NCBI GenBank assembly: GCA_030684395.1 | Contig: JAUXTT010000017.1 | Coordinates: forward strand, 62,001-126,000 | DNA: 64,000 bases | Direction: 5' to 3' | Origin: Bacteroidota bacterium | GTDB taxonomy: Bacteria; Bacteroidota; Bacteroidia; B-17B0; Aurantibacillaceae | Shown: positions 35,919-45,173 of the stretch, in pieces | Layout of the letters: each line of letters begins with the position of its first letter | Numbering within the stretch: position 1 is the first letter of the stretch | Made by a program: the position numbers and the translations under genes | Notes under the pieces: model-generated | Told to the model about the DNA's origin: nothing | Database searches by the model: none | What the model saw: the letters and a program-made list of their open reading frames with translations, nothing else

Positions 35919-37595
35919 CTACTTTTGCAGCGGAGAAATGGCAGAGCGGTCGAATGCGGCAGTCTTGAAAACTGTTGAAGGTAACACTTCCGGGGGTTCG
36001 AATCCCTCTTTCTCCGCACAAAGGGACTGACGCCCATAAAAAAAGCTCAGTCCCTTTTTTATTATAGCAAAATCGCCCGTGTGTCGGGCGATTTCAGCAA
36101 TAATGTAATTCAAATCCGGGGTTCGAAATGCCCCCTTTTCCTTGTCATATACCAGACCGTTAGGGAAGATCAGGTTTTGCAGTTTTTCCTTGAGACCAAT
36201 ACTGCCGTCTTCCCACAGTTTACGCAGGTTTCGGCACAATATCGAGGCTTCATTTAGCATCTCTTTTAGGTTCGAAATGTAAATGTTGCAACCGTTCATT
36301 TCCTTCTGCAAATTTGCATAATCCGCCATATATTTTGCCAAGAAACGATCATAGGTTTCCTTCGGCATTTCTTCTTTTATGAAATGCTTCTCCTCAAGCT
36401 TCTCGATATTCCTTTTAAGCTCCGCCATTCGGTTTTTAAGCTCTTTTTCCTTCTCAACGTTACCTTTGTTCAACTCGTAATAGGTGCTTTCTAATTCAAT
36501 TAAAATGGCTTCTTTTAAATCCTCCTTTATTTGGTAGCCCTCCAAGTCAGTGGCGAATAATTCGTGCATTGACTTTGCGCTTTTGTTGCACTTACATCCG
36601 TTTGTTCGGCACTTATAATAATAAAGATTCTTCTTTTTTACAATATAGCCCGTATAAGGTTGGTCGCAATCTGAACATTTTACAAAAACCTTTAAGGGTA
36701 GATTGATATTTTCTAATTTATGTGGTACTCCATATTTAGTTGACGAAGAAACAATATCATTCACTTTCATAAACTCCTCCTTAGAGATCATTTTTTCATG
36801 AACGCCTTCCACTATTTTGCCATTTAGCATTCCGTGAGAAATTAAACCGCAGTAAAAAGGGTTAATGAAAATTTTATGTAATTGTTGCTTGTACATTTTT
36901 ACACCCAATGCTTGAAGTTTCAAAATAATTTCTTCATTCTTCAAGCCTTGTATTTTCCATTCCCAAGCTTTTTTTATTTTCTTGCCATCAGCGTTCACAA
37001 TTATTTTGCGTTCACCGTTCGACCGCACAATATCATAACCCTGCGGTGGTTTCACTACCCAAATACCTTTTTCAAACTTGGCTTTCATTCCTGCCATAGC
37101 AACTTGTTTGCGTTGATCGTTATCCCAACGTCCAAATAGTAATTGCATATCGTGAAATAAAACTCCGCTTGCATTAGAAGTATCTATCGGTTCAGTTACT
37201 GCTTTAATATGTACGCCATGTTTCTCTCTTAATTCATCGGCAATAGAAATCGCTTTCCCTCCAGTTCTACTGAAGCGAGTCATTTTATAAACTAAGATGG
37301 TTCCTATTTTACCTTTGCTTTGCCGAATAAAACTGAGCATACTCTGAAACTCTTTTCTCGCATCGGTTTTGGCACTTTCATAAGTGTCGCCAAAACGAGA
37401 TACAATAATTAAATTGTTTCGTGCCGCATATTCCTCAATGGCTTTTCGTTGGGTTTCCAAGGAATCGTTCTTGTCGAATTGCCCCTTGCCGGAAACCCTT
37501 GTGTACATTACAACTAAATTGCCTTCAACCTTTTTGACTTTAGTTGTGCTGAACCTTCCAAACTTTGATTCAATTAGTTTTTCATCTGTAGTCAT
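35919..37595 (-). CDS. Large serine recombinase of the integrated element
   Basis: A 558-aa site-specific recombinase. The resolvase domain has the catalytic Ser35 (VMYTRVSGKGQF) and the Arg-rich TRFSRTGGKA helix. A recombinase domain follows (about 180-290, PPQGYDIV, HKIFINPFYCGLISHG), then a zinc ribbon (CSDCDQPYTG...CRTNGCKC) and a coiled coil with the FPNGLVYD tail of Bacteroidota integrases. The last 35 or so residues (from AEKEGFEPPEV on) are the antisense of tRNA-Ser, so the true attP-borne end probably differs. It would catalyse integration and excision of the 22-kb island. Confidence 0.92.
   Translation of the reverse strand: MTTDEKLIESKFGRFSTTKVKKVEGNLVVMYTRVSGKGQFDKNDSLETQRKAIEEYAARNNLIIVSRFGDTYESAKTDARKEFQSMLSFIRQSKGKIGTILVYKMTRFSRTGGKAISIADELREKHGVHIKAVTEPIDTSNASGVLFHDMQLLFGRWDNDQRKQVAMAGMKAKFEKGIWVVKPPQGYDIVRSNGERKIIVNADGKKIKKAWEWKIQGLKNEEIILKLQALGVKMYKQQLHKIFINPFYCGLISHGMLNGKIVEGVHEKMISKEEFMKVNDIVSSSTKYGVPHKLENINLPLKVFVKCSDCDQPYTGYIVKKKNLYYYKCRTNGCKCNKSAKSMHELFATDLEGYQIKEDLKEAILIELESTYYELNKGNVEKEKELKNRMAELKRNIEKLEEKHFIKEEMPKETYDRFLAKYMADYANLQKEMNGCNIYISNLKEMLNEASILCRNLRKLWEDGSIGLKEKLQNLIFPNGLVYDKEKGAFRTPDLNYIIAEIARHTGDFAIIKKGLSFFYGRQSLCAEKEGFEPPEVLPSTVFKTAAFDRSAISPLQK
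35932..36016 (+). tRNA. tRNA-Ser(TGA)
   Basis: An 85-nt tRNA with a 7-bp acceptor stem (GGAGAAA/TTTCTCC), a long variable arm, anticodon loop CTTGAAA giving anticodon TGA, and a T-arm GGGGGTTCGAATCCCTC. The discriminator is G, as expected for serine. CCA is not encoded. The antisense strand is read by the recombinase ORF. Confidence 0.95.
36020..36060 (+). terminator. Terminator after tRNA-Ser
   Basis: AAGGGACTGA (36021-36030) pairs with TCAGTCCCTT (36047-36056), then a T-run. It lies 4 nt after the tRNA, inside the annotated recombinase ORF on the other strand. Confidence 0.8.
36070..36094. terminator. Hairpin in the recombinase 3' region
   Basis: AAATCGCCCG/CGGGCGATTT with a 5-nt loop. 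It is placed where a terminator for the minus-strand recombinase would be expected, yet the ORF continues through it. Confidence 0.5.
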
Positions 37596-37605
37596 TTTCC
37601 ATTTG

Positions 37606-37929
37606 TTATGCTGCTTGATTATACTCTTCTTCTTTTTTCTTTCGATTTAAATGCTCGTAAAAAATAACAGCTAAGTTTTTTACAGCAAATAATATTTCTT
37701 GAGCCTGTTCATCAGAAACATTTTCATAATTTTTCATTCTTTTAATTTGAGTAACACTCAACCCTTCGTGCTTCTTGCTTTCAACAATTTCCATTTCTTC
37801 CCTCTCATTTTCACAATTCTTACCCTTTATCTTTCTCGCTTTATTTGAAGTACGGCACACTATTCCAAACGTGGTAGCAAATTCTGCTATAGTTTTAATG
37901 GCAATAACTTCCGCCATAAAAACTTGCAC
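37606..37929 (-). CDS. Small basic helical protein of the element
   Basis: A 107-aa protein ending 10 nt before the recombinase start, so likely cotranscribed with it. It is helical and charged, with EGLSVTQIKRMKNYENVSDEQAQEILFAVKNLAVIFYEHL near the C-terminus. An internal Met at codon 5 is an alternative start. Genes in this position often encode excision or regulatory factors, but no such motif is proven here. Confidence 0.6.
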   Translation of the reverse strand: MQVFMAEVIAIKTIAEFATTFGIVCRTSNKARKIKGKNCENEREEMEIVESKKHEGLSVTQIKRMKNYENVSDEQAQEILFAVKNLAVIFYEHLNRKKKEEEYNQAA

Positions 37930-37959
37930 GTTTGAAATAAAGATGCCATACTCTTATTC

Positions 37960-38181
37960 CTAATTATCTTCTTCCGATTCTTCCTCGTTTTCGTAGTAAT
38001 CATCGAGTAGTTCACTTAACGTAAAAACGTTTGCGCGATCCTGTTTTTCGTAGCTTACTTCAATTAGGATATCTCCTTCTTCGTTAACTCCGTTTATTTC
38101 GTTATTTAATTCATGCTCGGCTAATGCTTCAGCAAATTCAGTTATAAAGTCACTCGGCACTTCAAATTCTTTCGTTCTCAT
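37960..38181 (-). CDS. Small acidic protein of the element
   Basis: A 73-aa, strongly acidic protein (VFTLSELLDDYYENEEESEEDN at its end). It lies upstream of the 107-aa gene, 30 nt apart, in the recombinase transcript. No family is recognised. Confidence 0.5.
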   Translation of the reverse strand: MRTKEFEVPSDFITEFAEALAEHELNNEINGVNEEGDILIEVSYEKQDRANVFTLSELLDDYYENEEESEEDN

Positions 38182-38654
38182 GTTTTGTCTTTTTATTAGT
38201 TATTTTTTGTTTTTGTTTTCCATTGATCTGCTTGGCAGATTTGTTGGCGATCTGTTTCTTACTTTCCTGTTCATCTTCTTTCTTGTTTTTACAGGACAAA
38301 GTAAAGTCAGGCCATTTTGGTGCTTTACCGGTTTGGGAAGATTTTTCCTTATTCTTTCAGTTTTTTTCGTGTATAGCAGTTAACGGCACCTATGGGCAGG
38401 TAAATTTTGAACCGGAAAATACTCCGGGATTATCGGGGGATTATCCGGGGGGAATCGGGGGCGATTGCGGGATGATTGCGGAAATGCCGAATTTTATCGG
38501 GGATTACCGGAAAATACTCCGGGGGGATTCGGGGGGAATTGGAATTTTGCTATCCAATCTCGTTTGCTTCTTAATTAGGCGAGTATTTATCACAATAATA
38601 AAGGGGGAAAACTTACTTTTGTTATATGAAAAGTATAGCAACCCTAATGCTTAA
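38182..38654. repeat. G-rich repeat segment upstream of the CHAT gene
   Basis: This 473-nt space has a G-rich block at 38412-38540. The word CCGGAAAATACTCCGGG occurs at 38412-38428 and again from 38507, separated by GGGG(G)ATT-type words. Four G-runs (38435-38439, 38447-38452, 38457-38461, 38469-38471) with loops of 7, 4 and 7 nt form a canonical G-quadruplex pattern on the plus strand. A plus-strand ORF across this block looks spurious. On the minus strand 38162-38360 is open without an ATG (ends KHENERI) and could be a gene remnant. Confidence 0.6.
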
Positions 38655-40526
38655 ATGATTCCCAACCTCAATAATCGGTTCGTATGTATCGTAGGTCGTA
38701 AAAAACCTATTTTAGCAGGGGTAGTTTTATCTTATATACAGATAAAAGGACAATACACTCCTTTATTTGTTTTTCCTGAAGTCGAAGTTAAAAGATATGC
38801 CGTGGATGAATCTGACGAAAACTACGTCATGGTGACCCGTGCTTACGAAATGGGTGTTAGAATTCGCAATGCCATAAGTGCTTTAAGAGGATGTGATTAT
38901 TTGATTCTGGTCGGAGTAGATGAGAATCAAAAAAGTTATCTCGGTGATCTTGGAAAATATAACATCATTGAAATCCAAAATATTGGTGATGTCGATTTGA
39001 ATCTTGTTGGACTCAACGATAAAACAGAGTATTTTTCATGCAAAGAAGATGATTTTTATAAAGGCTTATTTATAGCTTGTGAAAAGAAATGTTTTCTGAA
39101 AATTGATAATGATGCTCCTGATTTAAATGCGGAAATACCTGCGAAAGAATGCCTTGTTGTTATTGAAAACCATAAAAATTCATCCGTTATTGTTGCTATC
39201 AATTATGCGCTTTCCATTGATGCAGATATAGCAATTATTGATCCACCGGAGATTAGCCATAGAGAAATTACTAATAGTATAGAAAATTGGAAAAGCACTG
39301 GAGAGAACACGTTTCTTAATGATTTAGGAGCAAAAATATATCCTAAAGTGGAAGTAATAGATTTCACACAATATGAATTTGCTACTTTTTTTACGTTTGG
39401 AGTTCCATATTCGTTAATTCTGAAAAACATAATTCCATTTACCAATGTACATATTGATCTGAATCCAGATTTTTTTATTTTCAATAACTTATATTTTGAG
39501 GAATCGAACTCGCTTTTTTCTTCGATTGTATTTTCACCTCTCGAATTTGGAACTGATGAAGAAACCAATTTTCTAATTGGAAAATTAAAGGGTAAAAATT
39601 ACTACGTTAAAGAATTGGTCGGCAACGAAGCTAGTAGCTTCAATATCGACCGACATGTATCAGAATTTCCCTATAATATTCTTCACATTTGTAGTCATGG
39701 TGGCGAAGTAGATGGATTTCCTGTGGTATTAGACTTTAAAGATCGAGATGGAAATGCTCATACAATTGAATTTGATGAAATCGTAAGTTTTGCCCCTGAA
39801 CCTGGTAATCCAATGATTCAGGTAACCTCGAAATGGATATTTAGAAAGTTTGACGGATTTTACTGGAGAAGTAAGGAATTGAAAGCGAAAAGAATTCCTC
39901 ATTACGTTTTTTCTGACATGCAAAGTGCGATTAGCAATAGTAAATTAAAAAGAACAGAAAGAAAACTATCTATTCCTGATTCATGCGCTATTAAGTGTCA
40001 TGACTTTAATTATCAAGCTATGTTTAACACAATTGCTGGTTGGCACTCAAGTCCATTTATTTTTAATAATACATGTTGGTCATGTTCTCAGATTTCTTAT
40101 TCGTTTTTAGCTGTTGGTTCAAGGGGTTATATTGGAACCCTTTGGAGTGTTGATAATGATGTTGCAAAGAATGTTGCTGAGTCTTTTTATGAAAACGTAT
40201 TTGGATTAACGATTTTAGACGCCTTGAAAATATCGCTAGTGCATACTAAAGATAAACCTGATGAGAACATTTATGTTTTTTGGGGACTGCATTTTGCAAC
40301 TATCAAAGCAGGTGTTTCCGAAGAGGAAAGTCGTATGAAAGTTGCGAGTAAGTTGTTATCCGCCTTTTATAGATGGCGAGATCATATCAAAGGGGTTAAT
40401 AACGAAAAGACAAAGGAAAACATTAATAGATTAATTGACTGGAATTGCAATCAATTGAAAAAATACTTTCGATGGAAAACGTTAAAGCTTCTAATGCGAA
40501 GTAGGGCAAAACGTTTTGAAAGCTGA
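38655..40526 (+). CDS. CHAT-domain (caspase-like) protease
   Basis: A 623-aa protein with a C-terminal CHAT cysteine protease domain. The catalytic dyad is visible as His348 (HICSHGGEVDG) and Cys474 (FNNTCWSC), followed by the typical SRGYIGTLWSVDNDVAKN substrate-pocket segment. The N-terminal 300 residues are an unassigned alpha/beta domain (VIIENHKNSSVIVAINYAL) that could sense the trigger. CHAT proteases act in type III-E CRISPR (Craspase) and other suicide defences. No Cas gene, TPR partner or gasdermin lies beside it, so the target is unknown. It faces the Wadjet operon tail to tail. Confidence 0.85.
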   Translation: MIPNLNNRFVCIVGRKKPILAGVVLSYIQIKGQYTPLFVFPEVEVKRYAVDESDENYVMVTRAYEMGVRIRNAISALRGCDYLILVGVDENQKSYLGDLGKYNIIEIQNIGDVDLNLVGLNDKTEYFSCKEDDFYKGLFIACEKKCFLKIDNDAPDLNAEIPAKECLVVIENHKNSSVIVAINYALSIDADIAIIDPPEISHREITNSIENWKSTGENTFLNDLGAKIYPKVEVIDFTQYEFATFFTFGVPYSLILKNIIPFTNVHIDLNPDFFIFNNLYFEESNSLFSSIVFSPLEFGTDEETNFLIGKLKGKNYYVKELVGNEASSFNIDRHVSEFPYNILHICSHGGEVDGFPVVLDFKDRDGNAHTIEFDEIVSFAPEPGNPMIQVTSKWIFRKFDGFYWRSKELKAKRIPHYVFSDMQSAISNSKLKRTERKLSIPDSCAIKCHDFNYQAMFNTIAGWHSSPFIFNNTCWSCSQISYSFLAVGSRGYIGTLWSVDNDVAKNVAESFYENVFGLTILDALKISLVHTKDKPDENIYVFWGLHFATIKAGVSEEESRMKVASKLLSAFYRWRDHIKGVNNEKTKENINRLIDWNCNQLKKYFRWKTLKLLMRSRAKRFES

Positions 40527-40563
40527 ATATAGAAAAGTGAGCCAAAATTTGTATGAGGCCTGT

Positions 40564-41724
40564 TTAAAGTCCCTTCATAATATCATTAATCTCTTTTTGA
40601 GGTATTTTTTCTTGCTCTAGCCTTAAATTTCCTTGCTTGAGATAATGGAAAAATTCCAATTCTTTTTCATTCAAACCCTTCAAATTATTTGCAGGTATTT
40701 TTTTATCACTTTTCCCGTCCTGATAATATTTATCAAAGGTAATTTTATCCATTAACAAACTAATTGAATTTTGATAATACAATCTTAGTTGTGATAGAAT
40801 TGCTAATCCGGCAGCATCAATATCACCCCAATAATATATTTGTTTTTGCTTCATCCAGCCAACATCTGACAAATAAGATATTTGAAATCCACCACCACTC
40901 CATATAGCTATTGCGTTTTTCTTTAAAGGTAGAGTAAGGAAATTCATTTCATTTTCGGTAATAAAAATTGCATCTGAAAGTATTTCCTTTTTTATAAAGT
41001 CAGAAAGAGGAATTGAGAAATCGATATACGGGTATTTAGACATCAGTTCTGGACAAAGAAGTCTTACTCGGATAAGTTTCTCTTTGTTTTTTAAATAATA
41101 TCTTGAATGAAAATCTTTTTCCGTAGAATTAATTTTATCCGGAATTAGAGCATTTAGCAAACTACTTATTATGGTTTTGTTCTGCTCGATGAATTTGGTG
41201 TGAACATTTACTGGTAGTTCACGAATAAAATATTTATTATTAATATGATCGTTTTTAAAATAACTCAGAACTTTGATGAGCTCCTCCCATTTATTGGCAT
41301 TCTCAATTATTAATAAAGGATTCTGTAGCATCCAATCTTTTAGTTCAGGAAATTCTCCCAAAATGAAGTTAACATTTTCTTTAAAGACTGTGTATTCCTT
41401 TTCTTTGTGAATTATTTTTAAAAAATCCTCTTCGGTATCAACGGTTATTCTTTTGATGAATTTATTCGAACCAATAATTTTGTAATTCTTTTCTTGCCAT
41501 TCAATGGAAAATCCATATCCTTTAACTTCCTTCGAGTTTTTCACTAACTCATCTTGTGATTTAAAAACACTATCAATATTCTTGTGGATATTTTTAATAT
41601 CATCTAACCCAATTTTTGGCACATCTCGTTTGAAATATGGCGCACCAATTAGAGAAGCCCGCAAAAACGATCCATCATCCCACCACTTTCTGATTTTCGA
41701 CTTTATTTCAATATAACTTAGCAT
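40564..41724 (-). CDS. jetD: Wadjet JetD, TOPRIM nuclease subunit
   Basis: A 386-aa protein with the DUF3322 N-terminal part and a DUF2220-type C-terminal TOPRIM fold. Glu257 in ITENEMNFL and the acidic pair Asp301/Asp303 in YYWGDIDAAGL supply the metal site. In characterised Wadjet systems JetD cleaves circular plasmid DNA once JetABC has extruded it. It shares one base with the end of jetC, and is the last gene of jetABCD. Confidence 0.92.
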   Translation of the reverse strand: MLSYIEIKSKIRKWWDDGSFLRASLIGAPYFKRDVPKIGLDDIKNIHKNIDSVFKSQDELVKNSKEVKGYGFSIEWQEKNYKIIGSNKFIKRITVDTEEDFLKIIHKEKEYTVFKENVNFILGEFPELKDWMLQNPLLIIENANKWEELIKVLSYFKNDHINNKYFIRELPVNVHTKFIEQNKTIISSLLNALIPDKINSTEKDFHSRYYLKNKEKLIRVRLLCPELMSKYPYIDFSIPLSDFIKKEILSDAIFITENEMNFLTLPLKKNAIAIWSGGGFQISYLSDVGWMKQKQIYYWGDIDAAGLAILSQLRLYYQNSISLLMDKITFDKYYQDGKSDKKIPANNLKGLNEKELEFFHYLKQGNLRLEQEKIPQKEINDIMKGL

Positions 41725-44700
41725 TAATTCAAATTTTTCAAATAATTATTCTTTTCCATTTCGTATTCTATCTTCGTAAGGTTCCTTACCAAACTTTTAC
41801 TCCCTGCTGGGTTTGATACAAAGTGAACTGTATTAATATAATCCTCAATAATATTAATCTTTTGTAATGGAGTAACAATCAAAAGTTGCAAATTAAGTTC
41901 TTCGAACAACCTCAACCCATAACGTGTACTTTCATCTGATCCCTTTCCAAAAGCCTCATCAATTACAACAAACCTAAAGGAACGAGTCCGTTCCTCGTTT
42001 CTAGAGAGTCCGAATTGATATGTAATTGCCGATGCCAAAATGGTATAGGCCAATTTCTCCTTTTGTCCTCCAGATTTGCCGGATGAATCGCTAAAATATT
42101 CTTTCTCGGTATTGTCCTCTCTATATCTTTCGCTAGCACCAAAAGTATACCACTGAGTTACATCCGTAACCCTGTTTGTCCAATTTTTATCTATATCGGC
42201 AATACTTTTAAATCTATCTAGCAATTTTTTTACTTCAATAAATTTATCCTCTGAAAAAACATTCGCATCGCCGAAAACGCCTTGTGTAGCACTTTTTAAG
42301 TCGTTTCTGAAATCAGATAATTCCTTAGTGACAATTTTATTTTCTATTATTTTTATGTATGTTCCGGTATTATAATCAATAGTTTCAAGATGTTTATTTA
42401 TTTCCAGTATTTTCTTTTCAATTTCTTTTTCGTCGCGAGAAAGCTTACTACTGAAAATCAATAAGTCTTTAATTGTTCCTTCTCTCAGTCTCTTCCTAAA
42501 GGTTTCTTCATGCTCCGGCAAAGCATCGTTAACAATTTTCTGATGCAATGATCTGACATCCTTTTTAAAACTTATGTTTGCATCAATATCCACAGATTCC
42601 GATTGAAATTCATTTTTAAATTTTTGTATCCCTAGGTTAATAGCATTTTCTCTTGTGTAATTTTTCTTCTCATTGACACCAATTTCAGCGTTCAATTTTT
42701 TCTCATTGAATCTAAATTTCTCGTCTATTTCCTCAAGTATCAATGTTTGCGTACTTACAATTTCATCGATTAACTTTAAATTCTCTTCGCTAATGTTAAT
42801 ATTTTCAATCTTGTATCCACACCAAATATCAATGTGCGAACCGAGATCTTTAAAAATATCTGCATCCGATTTAAAATCGAATAATGCATCCATCTCCGTT
42901 TTATCGATGTTGGGTAGAGTACAGAATGCTTTATGTAAACCAATAGAATTTTTTGTGACTTTATCTTCAAGTACCCCAATGGCTTTCACCCATTTTTTCT
43001 CGGTCGCCACATTCTCATCCAATTCCAGTTTTCGTTCATCCTTTAAGGCCTTAAGTTTATTATATTGGGTGGCTTTTTCACTTGTTTTTAATTCTTTTAG
43101 AGTAGTTTCAGTTGCTGTTTTTGTTATTACAGATTTTTTATAATCAATTTCCCCGAAATCTTTATACTTTTCAAAATCCCGTAGTAAAAGGGTTTTTTCA
43201 GATACAGCCTCTTGTTTTATTTTAATTTTTCTCAATTCTTCGTCAATTTCTGCTACTCTGATGCCCTTTAAGCTAATTTGTTTTTGCAGAGCCTTAATTT
43301 TCTCAACATTTGACCATCCTAAAATATATTTACTCTTGTCATCAATTCGTTGCCTATCATCCTTCTCATATCTTGTTCGACCTGACCGAATTTGCCCTTT
43401 TTTAGTAATTGCATATTCTTCGCGATTAAATTCATCCATAGTTTCGCAACAAACTAAATTGTGCCTTAATTGAAGTTCCGTTTCCAGCCATTCGTAAAAG
43501 TGCGAATCTATATCATCTTTAATTTCAATCTTGTTAATTAACGAGTTCTCTTTTATTTCGTACTTATTTGTCTGCTTGTGCTTTAAGGTTCTTAGATAAA
43601 CAATTTTATTTTTTAAATCAGTATCATTAACATAATCTCTAATTCGAGTAAAATCCTCTTCCTTAACTAAAATGCTAAGACCAAAGTCATGTAGCCTTCT
43701 CTCTATTGCGCCTTGCCATTCCGATTCCTCGGCAGTAACTTGAATTAATTCTCCTACAAATGGAATATCTGAGGGCTCTAACTCCAAATCCTCCGCTATT
43801 TGATTTCTCATTCTTACGAACCTAATATCAATTTGCGAATTTCTGTTTTTAGAGAACTCCAGATCGTCTTCCAATTCTTTCTTTACGTTTAAATTTGTTC
43901 TCTCCTCATATTTAAGCTTATCCCTCTCCGTTATTAATAAATCTCCCTCAATCTTATTTTTTTGCTCAACTTCTTCAATTAGTTTTCTATTGGATAAAAA
44001 TGAATTTTCATCAACATCATTAGTCAATTTAAGTTGATTAGCTAATGAAGAATACTTCCGGTATGCTTCGCTTTGCTTATCTATTAATTGGTCGAGTTCT
44101 GAAATTTGATTCCCTAAACTTTCCAGCTGTTTCCCAATATCAGAACTTAAGATGTCCCTATCAATATCGTGGATTATAGATTCTAACTTATCAATCTCAT
44201 TCCTTAATTGCTCGATTTTATTTAATTGATTTGCGTGATCTTCTTTCGATTCTAATAAGGAGTTTTTTAATAATTCGATTTTCTTATAGCTAAACCAATT
44301 TTGTAAATCATTAAGTATAGTCTTTTGTTGAATTATTTTTTCAGTTAATATTTCATAATCGTCAATTTCTTTGACTACAGGCTCAAGCAACTCAATTTGC
44401 CTTTTAGCTTTTAATACAGAATTATAACTATCGGTAAGATCATCAAATGATTTTATTACGTCAACAATAGACTCTTTAACATCAGTTTTACCTAGCATTT
44501 GTTTTCTTACAAATTCCGTAAGATTTCCTACAGACTTCATAGAAACAGTTTGATTAAATAGGTCAAGAGCCTCATCCCGTTGGTTAATACCAAAGTGCTG
44601 GCAAAATCTCACGGAATATTCTTTGAACGTATCAAAGATTTCAATCCCCGGAATAAGTTTAAGTTTTTTTCTTAATTTCTGTATGTCTTCAAAATTTGAC

Positions 44701-45173
44701 AGATGTTCTACTATGCTTAATTTAGTAGTGGAAACAATATATACTTTTTCAACTTTGCTGTTTTTTATATAAAATACTTGCGCCAAAGTTATTTCTTGGT
44801 TATACCCAGCATTGAAAAAATTTGCCAATAAAATAGAATACCTTTCATCGCTTCTTAAATATTCCGGCTTCGATGAGCCACCATCATCTTTTGTATTTTT
44901 ATGTTCTCCACGAACATATGAATACAAATTTCTTTCTTTACTTTCAGCACCGGCAGCTTTATTATATACGATCTTATGATTAGGAACAATTAAGGTGCTA
45001 ATAGCATCAACTAACGTTGATTTACCGGAACCTATATCCCCAGTTAATAATGAGTTTCGACCGTTGGGGTTAATCGTATAGATTTTACCATCAAAAGTTC
45101 CCCAATTAAGTACTTCCAAACTGTAAAATCGAAAGCCATTCATTAATATATTATCTGCGACCTTATTTTTCAT
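41724..45173 (-). CDS. jetC: Wadjet JetC, SMC-like ATPase
   Basis: A 1149-aa MukB/SbcC-like motor. Walker A is GDIGSGKST at 45-53, the ABC signature SGGQKEK starts at 1034, and Walker B is FVVIDEAF ending in Glu1073. Between lie two long coiled-coil arms (about 270-420 and 640-980) with a hinge around 450-600. It folds back into an SMC dimer that extrudes DNA loops with JetA and JetB. It starts inside the end of jetB (11-nt overlap). Confidence 0.94.
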   Translation of the reverse strand: MKNKVADNILMNGFRFYSLEVLNWGTFDGKIYTINPNGRNSLLTGDIGSGKSTLVDAISTLIVPNHKIVYNKAAGAESKERNLYSYVRGEHKNTKDDGGSSKPEYLRSDERYSILLANFFNAGYNQEITLAQVFYIKNSKVEKVYIVSTTKLSIVEHLSNFEDIQKLRKKLKLIPGIEIFDTFKEYSVRFCQHFGINQRDEALDLFNQTVSMKSVGNLTEFVRKQMLGKTDVKESIVDVIKSFDDLTDSYNSVLKAKRQIELLEPVVKEIDDYEILTEKIIQQKTILNDLQNWFSYKKIELLKNSLLESKEDHANQLNKIEQLRNEIDKLESIIHDIDRDILSSDIGKQLESLGNQISELDQLIDKQSEAYRKYSSLANQLKLTNDVDENSFLSNRKLIEEVEQKNKIEGDLLITERDKLKYEERTNLNVKKELEDDLEFSKNRNSQIDIRFVRMRNQIAEDLELEPSDIPFVGELIQVTAEESEWQGAIERRLHDFGLSILVKEEDFTRIRDYVNDTDLKNKIVYLRTLKHKQTNKYEIKENSLINKIEIKDDIDSHFYEWLETELQLRHNLVCCETMDEFNREEYAITKKGQIRSGRTRYEKDDRQRIDDKSKYILGWSNVEKIKALQKQISLKGIRVAEIDEELRKIKIKQEAVSEKTLLLRDFEKYKDFGEIDYKKSVITKTATETTLKELKTSEKATQYNKLKALKDERKLELDENVATEKKWVKAIGVLEDKVTKNSIGLHKAFCTLPNIDKTEMDALFDFKSDADIFKDLGSHIDIWCGYKIENINISEENLKLIDEIVSTQTLILEEIDEKFRFNEKKLNAEIGVNEKKNYTRENAINLGIQKFKNEFQSESVDIDANISFKKDVRSLHQKIVNDALPEHEETFRKRLREGTIKDLLIFSSKLSRDEKEIEKKILEINKHLETIDYNTGTYIKIIENKIVTKELSDFRNDLKSATQGVFGDANVFSEDKFIEVKKLLDRFKSIADIDKNWTNRVTDVTQWYTFGASERYREDNTEKEYFSDSSGKSGGQKEKLAYTILASAITYQFGLSRNEERTRSFRFVVIDEAFGKGSDESTRYGLRLFEELNLQLLIVTPLQKINIIEDYINTVHFVSNPAGSKSLVRNLTKIEYEMEKNNYLKNLN

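Noticed and set aside
38223-38654. A 143-aa plus-strand ORF across the G-rich block
   Set aside because: It starts at TTG, has low-complexity Gly-rich content dictated by the repeats, and no recognisable domain. The opposite strand of its first part looks more coding.
41724-45173. JetC as a host SbcC or MukB
   Set aside because: The neighbours DUF3375, DUF4194 and TOPRIM protein in fixed order make it Wadjet.
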